Source: Alphaproteobacteria bacterium (lineage in GTDB: Bacteria; Pseudomonadota; Alphaproteobacteria; GCA-2731375). From it: a stretch of DNA of 64,000 nt. Below are positions 1-7,427 of the stretch, in pieces. The position numbers and the translations under genes are program-made. The notes beneath the pieces were generated by a model. The model saw only the letters and a list, made by a program, of their open reading frames with translations, was not told where the DNA came from and made no database searches. Position 1 is the stretch's first letter; each line of letters begins with the position of its first letter. The stretch spans positions 1 to 64,000 of the forward strand of contig JADHTB010000006.1 in assembly GCA_016776605.1 (NCBI GenBank), written 5' to 3'.

Positions 1-3000
1 GCCTGGACGGCGGGAGCGGCGACGATCAGCTCGACGGCGGCACCGGCAACGACAAGTTATCCGGCGGGAGCGGCGCCGATCAGCTCGACGGCGGCACCGG
101 CAACGACAGATTATCGGGTGGTTCGGGTAATGACGTCCTCAGCGGCGGCACCGGCAGTGATCGCCTGGACGGCGGACGCGGCGCCGATCAGCTTGACGGC
201 GGTACCGGCAACGACAGGTTATCCGGTGGCTCGGGTAATGACGCCCTCAGCGGCGGCGTTGGCAACGATAAGCTAAAGGGGGGCTCGGGTGACGACACCC
301 TGGCCGGCGGCGCCGGCAGCGACAGCCTGGATGGCGGACGGGGTAGCGATACCGCCGTGTTTGATGGCAACTTCGCTGATTTCGGTGTTTCCGAGGGCAG
401 GCGTGGATTTACAGTCAATGACCTTCGCGATGCAGGCAACGTTGATACGGTTCGCAATGTCGAACAGTTTGAGTTTAATGATATGGTCCTGACCGCCAAT
501 GAATTGAGCCAGGCGATTCAGACCGGGATAGCGCCTCCCAGTGACATCATTATTGAGGCCCGGGTTGAGAGTATTATTCCCGGCGACGAGGATCCAGGCG
601 CGCTTGAGGTGATCGTTTCCGGCGTCCCGGACGGCGTACGTCTGTCCGAGGGTACGGATAATGGGGACCGCACCTGGTCCATGACGGTGATGCAGGTGGC
701 TGTTCTGGCGATCGCCATTCCGGCTGCTTCGAGTTTCGCAAGCGAAGCCTTCGCGTTAAACGTGGAAGCGATCCGTCTGGACGCGAATGGTGAAGTCGTT
801 TCATCGGCCGGGATCGAGGTGGATGCCCAGGCCGAGTTCAATCAAGCGGACGTCGTTCGGGTCCTGATCGGCCCGGCGGCGGTGCAAGCCGCGGCGGTGC
901 CCATAACGACGACAATGCAGACCCAAGCCGCCGAGGCAGCGGATGCCGCCGCAATGGCCGAAGCCGCGGCGCAATCGGCGGCGAATGGCGCCAGTAGCTC
1001 CAGCAGCTCCGGCAGCTCCGGCAGCAGTGCCGGCAACGGCGGCCAATCCGGCCAGGCGGCTCAGGCCGACGTGGTGCCGGTGGTTGAGACCGCACCCGTC
1101 GATACCGCCGCCGAGCAGGCCCCAATAGACCCGTTGAGCGCGGTTGTGGCCGAGACCATCGCGGAAACCGTGATAGATGCGACCGTCGTACCTGCCACCG
1201 ATCCCAGCGTCACGCCGGCCCAACCGGCGGCGAACGGCGCCAGTAACGGCAACGCCAACGCCAACACCAACGCCAACGTACCGGTCGATGTTTCGGCACC
1301 GGATCTGACGGCTGCCGCCGCCAGCGGCAACGAGGACGCCGCGATTGCCCTCGATATCTCTTCTGCTTTGGTGGACGGCAATGATTTGTCGATTACCATT
1401 TCCGGCATTCCCACCGGCGCCACCTTGTCGGCGGGTACCGACAATGGTGACGGCAGCTGGACACTGACATCAGCCCAGCTGTCTGGCCTGACCGTCACCC
1501 CGCCCAGTGACAGCAGCAGCGACTTCACCCTGACCGTGACCGCCACGGCCACGGATGCCGGCTCGACAGCGGATAGTGTCCAAACCCTTAGTGTCACCGT
1601 CAACCCGGTGGCCGACACGCCGACATTGAGCGTCGCTGCGGCCTCCGGCAGCGAGGATACGGCGATTTCGTTGAGCCTGTCCGCGGCCCTGAGCGATACC
1701 GACGGCTCGGAAAGCCTTGGCGCCATCGTCATTTCCGGCGTACCCACCGGCGCGACCCTATCGGCGGGTACCGACAACGGTGACGGCAGCTGGACTCTGA
1801 CCTCGGCGCAATTGTCGGGTCTGAGCATCACCCCGCCCAGTGACAGCAGCAGCGACTTCACCCTGACCGTGACCGCCACGGCCACGGATGCCGACTCGAC
1901 AGCGGATAGTGTCCAAACCCTCAGCGTCACCGTCAACCCGGTGGCCGACACACCGACATTGAGCGTCGCTGCGGCCTCCGGTAACGAGGATACGGCAATT
2001 TCGTTGAGCCTGTCCTCGGCCCTGACTGATACCGATGGTTCGGAAAGCCTTGGGATCGTCATCTCCGGCGTACCCACGGGCGCGACCCTATCTGCGGGTA
2101 CCGACAACGGTGACGGCAGCTGGACGCTGACCTCGGCGCAACTATCGGGCCTGAGCATCACCCCGCCCAGCAACGACAGTGCCGACTTCGCCCTGACCGT
2201 GACCGCCACATCAACCGATGGCGCCTCGACCAGCCAAAGCGTCGGCACGGTAAATGTTACCGTTGGCGCGGTGGCCGATACGCCCAGCTTGAGTGTGGCC
2301 GATGTCGCCGGTAACGAGGATACGGCGATTACCCTGAACATTACCTCGGCCTTGACCGATAGTTCGGAAAGCCTGTCCGTGGTGATCTCGGGCGTGCCCA
2401 CGGGGGCCACTTTGTCCGCCGGCACCGACAATAGCGACGGCAGCTGGACTCTGACCTCGGCCCAACTATCGGGCTTGAGCATCACCCCGCCCAGCAACGA
2501 TAGTGCCGACTTCGCCCTGACCGTGACGGCCACATCAACCGATGGCGGCGATACCAGCCAAAGCATTGGCACGGTCAACGTCAGCGTTGGCGCGGTGGCC
2601 GATGCGCCGACCTTGAATGCCGGCGATGTCGCGGGCAACGAGGATACGGCGATTTCGTTGAGCCTATCAACGGCCCTGACCGATGGCTCGGAAACCCTTG
2701 GAAATGTCGTGATTTCCGGCGTGCCTGCCGGGACACAGTTTTCCGCCGGCACCAACAATGGCGACGGCACCTGGAGCTTTACCTCGGCCCAATTGTCAGG
2801 TTTGACCCTGACCCCGCCACCGGACCGGGATACCAATATTACCTTGAGCGTGGCGGTTACCTCCACCGATGGTGCCGACTCGGCGACCACCAACGGTAAC
2901 TTCACGGTCACCATTAACCCGGTCGCGGATACGCCCAACGACATCACCTTGAGCGCCGACGCGGTGGACGAGAATGTCGCCAATGGCACCGTGGTCGGCA

Positions 3001-4691
3001 CCGCTACCGGCGTCGATTCGGACAGTGGCGATACCTTCACCTACGCTCTGACCAATGACGCCGGCGGCCGCTTCGCCATCGACGCCAACACGGGCGAGAT
3101 CACCGTGGCGGATGGCAGCCTGTTGAATTTCGAAGCCGCCATGAGCCACGACATCACCATCCGGGTAACGGACACCGACGGCCTGACCTATGACGAGACC
3201 AAGGCCATCACCCTCAATGATTTAAGAGAATTCGACGATACCCATCAGGCCGAAGTTGTCGGCGCCGGGGCGGTCGGCTACTGGCGTCTTGGCGATGCCA
3301 ATGCCACGGCAGTCGATGAGATTAGTGGTAGCAATGGCACCTGGGTCAATAACACTGCCTATCAGGACGTTAGTGACCCATTCGCCAACATCAACAATCT
3401 GGGAAGTAATTTCGATGGTGTTGACGACTATGTTTCCATCCCGGATTCTGCCGCCTGGAATCAAGCCGACGGTACCATACAGCTTTGGTTCAACGCGGAC
3501 ACGGTTTCGGGCGTCGATACCCTGATCAGCCGTGATCCAGCTGGGGGCAACCCGGGGGATTTCTATATCGACCGCTCAGGTAGTGATATTCTAGTGAGAA
3601 TGCGGGATGCCGACGGCGGAACCTTGACGGCTACCAATGTTGTTACCGCCGGCAACTGGTATCAACTAACCGTAACCTTTGGCTCTGGCGGGCTTGAAAT
3701 TTATATTGATGGCACGCGGGTCGCCCACGATCCCACCATCACTGCGGGGATCGACGGCGGAAGTTCAAATGTTTTGGTTGGCGCGTATGACGGACCGAGC
3801 TACCTTTTTGATGGAAAGATTTCCGAAGTTGCGATCTTCGACAGCCAGTTGCCGGAAGCCACCATTGATGGTCTGTACAGCGCTGGCGCCACCGGCACCG
3901 ATCTGCTCACTCTGACCTCGGGCGCCGATGTTAACGCGGGCACCGCCGGCGAGGACTTCATCGCCGGTGCGGCCGGCAACGATACCCTTAGCGGTGGGGC
4001 CGGCGAAGACCGCCTGTACGGCGATGCTGGCGACGATACCCTGAATGGCGGCGGCGGTGCCGACATCCTGATGGGCGGCGATGGCGTCGATAGTCTATTC
4101 GGCGATGCCCTGGCCGACGTTCTTTCGGGTGGCAACGGCAATGATATTCTGACCGGCGGTGCCGGGGCGGATACCTTGCTGGGCGGTGCCGGCTCCGATA
4201 CGGCCTCCTACGCGACCTCGGCCTCCGCCATCAACGTCAACCTCACCACGGGTGCCGCCACGGGGGGCGATGCCCAGGGCGATACCTTTACCAGTATCGA
4301 AAATCTGACCGGTTCCGGCTTTAACGATGGCCTGGTCGGCGATGGCAACGTCAATATCCTGACCGGTAATGCCGGCAACGATACCCTGCAGGGGCTGGGC
4401 GGCGCCGATACGCTTTATGGCGGGCTTGGCAGCGATGTCTTTATTGTCGGCCAGGGCGATGGCAACGATACCATCGATGGCGGCGCGGGCGGCGGCTGGA
4501 CCGATAGCATCACCCTGCAAAACGCCGATAGTTCGGCGGTCGGTTCCGGTTGGACCGTCAGCCTGACCAGCGGCAGTGTGCAGTCCGACAATGGCAGCGC
4601 CAAGACCTTCACGGACGATGCCGCCGGCACCATAACCCTGGAAGACGGCACCGAAATCGGCTTCCAGAATATCGAGAGCATCAACTACTAG
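1..4691 (+). CDS. RTX / Ig-like / cadherin / LamG giant extracellular protein (5' end outside window)
   Basis: The reading frame is open from base 3 to the TAG at 4689-4691 and has no start in the window, so this is the last ~1562 residues of a larger protein. In order: RTX nonapeptides of the GGxGxDxLx type (nt 3-350), a spacer, an Ala/Ser/Asn-rich linker (nt ~900-1290), five ~110-residue Ig-like/cadherin-like units (nt 1302-2936), a cadherin-like domain containing DENVANGTVVGTATG (nt ~2935-3220), a LamG/concanavalin-like domain (YWRLGD ... FDGVDDYVSIPD, nt ~3270-3860), then a second RTX block (nt ~3905-4480) and an RTX-type C-terminus. RTX repeats bind calcium, and such proteins usually leave the cell through type I secretion with an uncleaved C-terminal signal; no secretion genes are seen here. 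Most likely a large adhesin or matrix protein. The stop codon sits on the edge of a palindromic repeat. Confidence 0.9.
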   Translation, partial: LDGGSGDDQLDGGTGNDKLSGGSGADQLDGGTGNDRLSGGSGNDVLSGGTGSDRLDGGRGADQLDGGTGNDRLSGGSGNDALSGGVGNDKLKGGSGDDTLAGGAGSDSLDGGRGSDTAVFDGNFADFGVSEGRRGFTVNDLRDAGNVDTVRNVEQFEFNDMVLTANELSQAIQTGIAPPSDIIIEARVESIIPGDEDPGALEVIVSGVPDGVRLSEGTDNGDRTWSMTVMQVAVLAIAIPAASSFASEAFALNVEAIRLDANGEVVSSAGIEVDAQAEFNQADVVRVLIGPAAVQAAAVPITTTMQTQAAEAADAAAMAEAAAQSAANGASSSSSSGSSGSSAGNGGQSGQAAQADVVPVVETAPVDTAAEQAPIDPLSAVVAETIAETVIDATVVPATDPSVTPAQPAANGASNGNANANTNANVPVDVSAPDLTAAAASGNEDAAIALDISSALVDGNDLSITISGIPTGATLSAGTDNGDGSWTLTSAQLSGLTVTPPSDSSSDFTLTVTATATDAGSTADSVQTLSVTVNPVADTPTLSVAAASGSEDTAISLSLSAALSDTDGSESLGAIVISGVPTGATLSAGTDNGDGSWTLTSAQLSGLSITPPSDSSSDFTLTVTATATDADSTADSVQTLSVTVNPVADTPTLSVAAASGNEDTAISLSLSSALTDTDGSESLGIVISGVPTGATLSAGTDNGDGSWTLTSAQLSGLSITPPSNDSADFALTVTATSTDGASTSQSVGTVNVTVGAVADTPSLSVADVAGNEDTAITLNITSALTDSSESLSVVISGVPTGATLSAGTDNSDGSWTLTSAQLSGLSITPPSNDSADFALTVTATSTDGGDTSQSIGTVNVSVGAVADAPTLNAGDVAGNEDTAISLSLSTALTDGSETLGNVVISGVPAGTQFSAGTNNGDGTWSFTSAQLSGLTLTPPPDRDTNITLSVAVTSTDGADSATTNGNFTVTINPVADTPNDITLSADAVDENVANGTVVGTATGVDSDSGDTFTYALTNDAGGRFAIDANTGEITVADGSLLNFEAAMSHDITIRVTDTDGLTYDETKAITLNDLREFDDTHQAEVVGAGAVGYWRLGDANATAVDEISGSNGTWVNNTAYQDVSDPFANINNLGSNFDGVDDYVSIPDSAAWNQADGTIQLWFNADTVSGVDTLISRDPAGGNPGDFYIDRSGSDILVRMRDADGGTLTATNVVTAGNWYQLTVTFGSGGLEIYIDGTRVAHDPTITAGIDGGSSNVLVGAYDGPSYLFDGKISEVAIFDSQLPEATIDGLYSAGATGTDLLTLTSGADVNAGTAGEDFIAGAAGNDTLSGGAGEDRLYGDAGDDTLNGGGGADILMGGDGVDSLFGDALADVLSGGNGNDILTGGAGADTLLGGAGSDTASYATSASAINVNLTTGAATGGDAQGDTFTSIENLTGSGFNDGLVGDGNVNILTGNAGNDTLQGLGGADTLYGGLGSDVFIVGQGDGNDTIDGGAGGGWTDSITLQNADSSAVGSGWTVSLTSGSVQSDNGSAKTFTDDAAGTITLEDGTEIGFQNIESINY
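3..350 (+). repeat. RTX-coding tandem DNA repeat, ~54-bp unit
   Basis: Consecutive pairs of RTX nonapeptides are near-identical at the DNA level, with an approximate 54-bp period (for example GATCAGCTCGACGGCGGCAC recurs). Further copies probably lie upstream of the window. In-frame gain or loss of units is possible. Confidence 0.8.
1302..2936 (+). repeat. Five tandem ~321-333 bp units coding Ig-like domains
   Basis: Units begin near 1302, 1623, 1956, 2286 and 2610. Each encodes about 107-111 residues with the shared signature (G/S)NED-TAI ... SGVPTGATLSAGTDN ... WTLTSAQLSGL. Units 2 and 3 are almost identical at the DNA level, so recent duplication or gene conversion is likely. Units 1 and 5 are the most divergent. 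Confidence 0.88.
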
Positions 4692-4762
4692 AGCAATTTA
4701 GGTGATTGGTTCAATTGCTCTATCCTTAAGAGTCTGAGCGCATTCTTTTCGAATGCGCTCAG
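4688..4762 (+). repeat. Palindromic intergenic element, copy 1 (internally deleted)
   Basis: Starts at CTAG. AGAGCAATT (4690-4698) pairs with AATTGCTCT (4713-4721), and GAGCGCATTC (4736-4745) pairs perfectly with GAATGCGCTC (4751-4760). Relative to the 30443 copy it lacks the inner GTCGC...GCGAC hairpin. The TAG of the upstream gene is formed by its left edge. It could also act as a transcription terminator between the convergent genes. Confidence 0.82.
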
Positions 4763-4811
4763 ACGGCTAAACGGTTGCCGCGCGGGCGGCACTGCTGCCC
4801 GCGCTGGTGAT

Positions 4812-5612
4812 CTATAACGCCGCGGCCAATTGGGATAATTCGCGCAATCCCTCGACCGCGCGTTTGCCGCACCACGCGAGCGAGCGGCCATCGATAATCG
4901 CCAATTGCGGCTTGCTGCCGACGCCGTATTCCAATTGGAAATCTTCCATATCCTCGTCCTCGAATTGAAACGGTTCATTGCCAAACAGCAACAGATCGGC
5001 CTGCGCCAATAATGCGCGATTGATTTCGATTTCGGGATAGCGTCCCTTGCCGTCGCCGCCCAAAATCTGTAACCCCGTCAACGACAGCATGTTGGCGGTA
5101 TAGGTATTATCGGAAACAGTAAGCCAGGGGTTTTTCCAGGTCAGGTAGATTACCTTTTTGACCGGGCGTTCCGCCGCAGACAGCCGGGCCGCCGTGATTT
5201 CCTGTTGCAGTACTTCTGTCAGGCTTTCCGCCTGCTCGACAGCGCCAAAAATATCTCCAATCAGGTCATACAGCCCCACATTGTCTTCCGGGCCCTGGCA
5301 TTGGGTAATGATGACTTCGACACCCAGGCCGGTAATCTCCTGCACCAGGGACGGGGGCGTATCATCAATATTTACCAGGACATGACTGGGCCCAAGTTCG
5401 GCCAGCGCCATGACATCGATCTTTTTGGTCGTGCCGACGAGATTGATCTGTTCGACCTGGCCCGCGGGTTCGACACAGCCCGAAGTGCGCCCAGCCAGCT
5501 TCCAGCCCAAATCAAGGTCGAACATCAACTCGGTCAAGGGGGGGCTCAGGGATACGACCCGAGCCCTTGATCCGGCATGCATATGTTGCTTGCCGGCAGC
5601 ATCCTGCAGCAC
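4812..5612 (-). CDS. BtuF-like cobalamin-binding protein without a signal peptide
   Basis: A 266-residue protein of the BtuF/FhuD-like helical-backbone binding-protein fold (COG0614-type). The N-terminal lobe has VVSLSPPLTELMFDLDLG, followed by DVMALAELGPSHVLVN, both typical of BtuF-type proteins. The GTG start at 5612 is favoured by a strong AGGAGG seven bases upstream. Classical BtuF is periplasmic and delivers vitamin B12 to BtuCD, but this N-terminus has no hydrophobic signal and no BtuCD genes are nearby. It may be cytosolic or belong to the orphan cobalamin-binding family. It is convergent with the RTX gene and transcribed away from the iron operon. The long leader has partial cobalamin-riboswitch similarity. 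Fold assignment is firm; ligand is inferred. Confidence 0.8.
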   Translation of the reverse strand: MLQDAAGKQHMHAGSRARVVSLSPPLTELMFDLDLGWKLAGRTSGCVEPAGQVEQINLVGTTKKIDVMALAELGPSHVLVNIDDTPPSLVQEITGLGVEVIITQCQGPEDNVGLYDLIGDIFGAVEQAESLTEVLQQEITAARLSAAERPVKKVIYLTWKNPWLTVSDNTYTANMLSLTGLQILGGDGKGRYPEIEINRALLAQADLLLFGNEPFQFEDEDMEDFQLEYGVGSKPQLAIIDGRSLAWCGKRAVEGLRELSQLAAAL

Positions 5613-5757
5613 TTGGCGCCCTCCTAAAAAATATTATGAGAGTCACCCCATTGACTACCAACCCGACCGACCCGAGGCAATGGCATTCTCTGAGGAAATT
5701 GGCCCGCGCTTGCCTGATGCTGCGATGGCTGCATGCCTGCGGCATTTTGGCGCACTC

Positions 5758-5885
5758 CTGGGCAGGTGTCAGGCTTTTGCCAGGACGGTGTGCGCCGTGT
5801 CGCACGATCTGCCGGGCAAACGTAGGACAGGCGGTTGCGCTGGCTGAACATAATCCGGCGCCGGCCCAAAAATCCCCAATTCATG
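5758..5885 (-). promoter_or_regulatory. Possible degenerate cobalamin riboswitch
   Basis: Read on the minus strand, the leader of the BtuF-like gene contains in order GGGGA (about 5871-5875), GCGCAACCGCCTGT (close to the CCCGCAACTGT box, about 5828-5840) and AAGCCTGACACCTGCC (5761-5776), which resembles the closing AAGCCCGAAGACCTGCC box of the E. coli btuB riboswitch. Order and spacing fit, but the middle boxes are poorly conserved. A covariance-model search with RF00174 is needed to decide. Confidence 0.38.
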
Positions 5886-6080
5886 CGGGTTTATGATCGT
5901 TGCAATGTGCTAGGTTGTTGTGTTGTCCATGCTGCCGGCAGCCGAGGGCAGGGGTAGGGAAGGCGGACTAGCGGTACAGATTCCAATGAAATATATCCCG
6001 GATTCCTTGGCGGTTTCGAATTCTTGGGCGACCTTCGGTGGTGATTTACTATTGTTTAAACAGCTGTCTCTATTTATGTT

Positions 6081-6095
6081 TGATAATCATTCGCA
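6081..6095 (+). promoter_or_regulatory. Fur-type iron box upstream of the ferric iron operon
   Basis: TGATAATCATTCGCA matches the 7-1-7 Fur consensus TGATAAT-N-ATTATCA at 13 of 14 non-spacer positions. It lies 62 bases before the iron-binding protein start, where Fur (or an alphaproteobacterial Fur/Irr relative) could block transcription when iron is plentiful. Confidence 0.68.
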
Positions 6096-6156
6096 ATTGC
6101 ATCGAAGCCCTAATTCAAATCGTCGCCACTGTCTCCCCGCGGAAAAGTAGGAAAAT

Positions 6157-7206
6157 ATGAGTATGAAGTATAAAAAATATGTGGCGCGTGGCGTTCTATT
6201 TTCGCTGTTGCTCGGCGCGGCTGTGTTGTCGTCACCTGCATTCGCCGCAGCTGGTGAGGTGAACCTTTATTCCTCGCGCCAGCCGTTCCTGATGCAGCCG
6301 CTGCTGGCGGCCTTTACCAAAAAGACCGGCATCAAGGTCAACATGGCGTATCTCGAGAAGGGGATGCTTGAGCGGCTCAAAGCCGAGGGCAGAAACAGCC
6401 CAGCGGATTTGATTCTGGTTTCGGATATCGGCAACTTGCACAATCACGACAAAGCCGGCCTGTTGCAGCCCGTATCATCGGCCACGCTGTCCACCAATAT
6501 TCCGCCGCAGTACCGCCATCCCGCTGGCCATTGGTTTGGTTTAACGGTGCGTGCCCGCGTCATCTATGCTTCCAAAACCAGGGTCAAGCCGGGCGAAGTG
6601 ACCACATATGAAGATTTGGCCGACCCCAAAATGAAGGGCCGGGTCTGCATTCGTTCCGGCAAGCACGTTTACAATATTTCCCTGTTGGCCTCGATCATCG
6701 TGGCAAAAGGTGCCGACGCCGCCACGCAATGGGCCAGCGGCGTCAAAGCCAATTTGGCACGCAAGCCTCAGGGCAATGACCGGGCCCAGGTCAAAGCCGT
6801 TTACGAAGGCGAATGCGACGTTGCCGTCGGCAACACCTACTACATGGGTAAAATGGCGACCAACCAGAAGGATCCGATCCAAAAGGACTGGGCGAAATCG
6901 GTCAACATCATCTTCCCCAACCAGAATGACCGCGGCACCCATGTCAATGTCAGCGGGGCGGGCGTTGTCAAAAACGCTAAAAACAAGGCCAATGCCATCC
7001 GGTTGATCGAATTCCTGAGTGGCACGGCGGCGCAGAAAATCTATGCCGAAATGAACTTTGAATATCCGGTAAAAGCCGGCGTTCCGTTGCACCCCATCGT
7101 CGCGGCCTGGGGTGATTTCAAGGCCGATAAGGCCTTTTTGTCGAAGATCGCCACGGCGCGCACACAGGCGACCAAGCTGGTGGATCTGGTTAACTTTAAT
7201 AATTAG
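6157..7206 (+). CDS. fbpA: Ferric iron ABC transporter, periplasmic substrate-binding protein
   Basis: A 349-residue FbpA/FutA-type binding protein. A signal peptide (hydrophobic FSLLLGAAVLSS, AFAAAGE cleavage region) is followed by VNLYSSRQ and the C-terminal-lobe motif GNTYYMGKM, whose adjacent tyrosines are the expected Fe(III) ligands in this family. NVSGAGVVKNAKNK and the closing YPVKAGV are also family hallmarks. The ATG at 6157 is preceded by TAGGAAA. It captures ferric iron in the periplasm for the permease and ATPase genes that follow. A Fur-like box lies upstream. A GC hairpin and a palindromic element separate it from the permease gene, which may let this subunit be made in excess. 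Confidence 0.92.
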   Translation: MSMKYKKYVARGVLFSLLLGAAVLSSPAFAAAGEVNLYSSRQPFLMQPLLAAFTKKTGIKVNMAYLEKGMLERLKAEGRNSPADLILVSDIGNLHNHDKAGLLQPVSSATLSTNIPPQYRHPAGHWFGLTVRARVIYASKTRVKPGEVTTYEDLADPKMKGRVCIRSGKHVYNISLLASIIVAKGADAATQWASGVKANLARKPQGNDRAQVKAVYEGECDVAVGNTYYMGKMATNQKDPIQKDWAKSVNIIFPNQNDRGTHVNVSGAGVVKNAKNKANAIRLIEFLSGTAAQKIYAEMNFEYPVKAGVPLHPIVAAWGDFKADKAFLSKIATARTQATKLVDLVNFNN

Positions 7207-7225
7207 GCGATCGGCCTCATAATAG

Positions 7226-7241
7226 GCGCGGCAAGCCGCGC
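7226..7241 (+). terminator. GC-rich hairpin after fbpA
   Basis: GCGCGGC-AA-GCCGCGC forms a perfect 7-bp stem 20 bases after the fbpA stop. No T-run follows, so it is more likely an mRNA-stabilising or attenuating hairpin than a full terminator. Confidence 0.45.
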
Positions 7242-7309
7242 GTTGCGAGGCTGATCGGTTTTGCGCTTCGGGTCATCGCCCCTCGCGCCCGGCAGTGGAC
7301 AGGTACGAA

Positions 7310-7414
7310 TTAAAGCATTTTCATTCTGAAAATGCGCAGATCTTTAGAATTAGAGCAATTTTTCCAATCACTTAGAATCACTTCGTGATTCTCATTAATT
7401 CGGAATTGCACTAG
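7310..7414 (-). repeat. Palindromic intergenic element, copy 2 (inside the iron operon)
   Basis: Nearly identical to the 52162-52266 copy and in the same orientation: a GCATTTTCATTCTGAAAATGC hairpin, then AGAGCAATT...AATTGCACT enclosing GAATCACTTCGTGATTC. It ends in CTAG at 7411-7414. It sits between fbpA and fbpB, with its right edge 13 bases before the fbpB start. Confidence 0.85.
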
Positions 7415-7427
7415 GTACGGTAACCAG

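Larger units (their letters stand above)
5613..6156. other. 544-bp intergenic region between divergent genes
   Basis: Holds the leader of the BtuF-like gene (minus strand, possible riboswitch at 5758-5885) and the promoter region of the iron operon with a Fur-like box at 6081-6095. A 76-codon frame at 5920-6150 shows no protein-like features and is not called. Confidence 0.7.

Noticed and set aside
1061..3040. Long minus-strand reading frame (about 660 codons) opposite the RTX/Ig-like gene
   Set aside because: It is the mirror of a repetitive GC-rich gene and shows no domain; the plus-strand frame has clear RTX, Ig, cadherin and LamG domains.
5920..6150. 76-codon plus-strand frame upstream of fbpA
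   Set aside because: Covers the Fur-box promoter region, has no ribosome binding site worth noting and no recognisable protein features.
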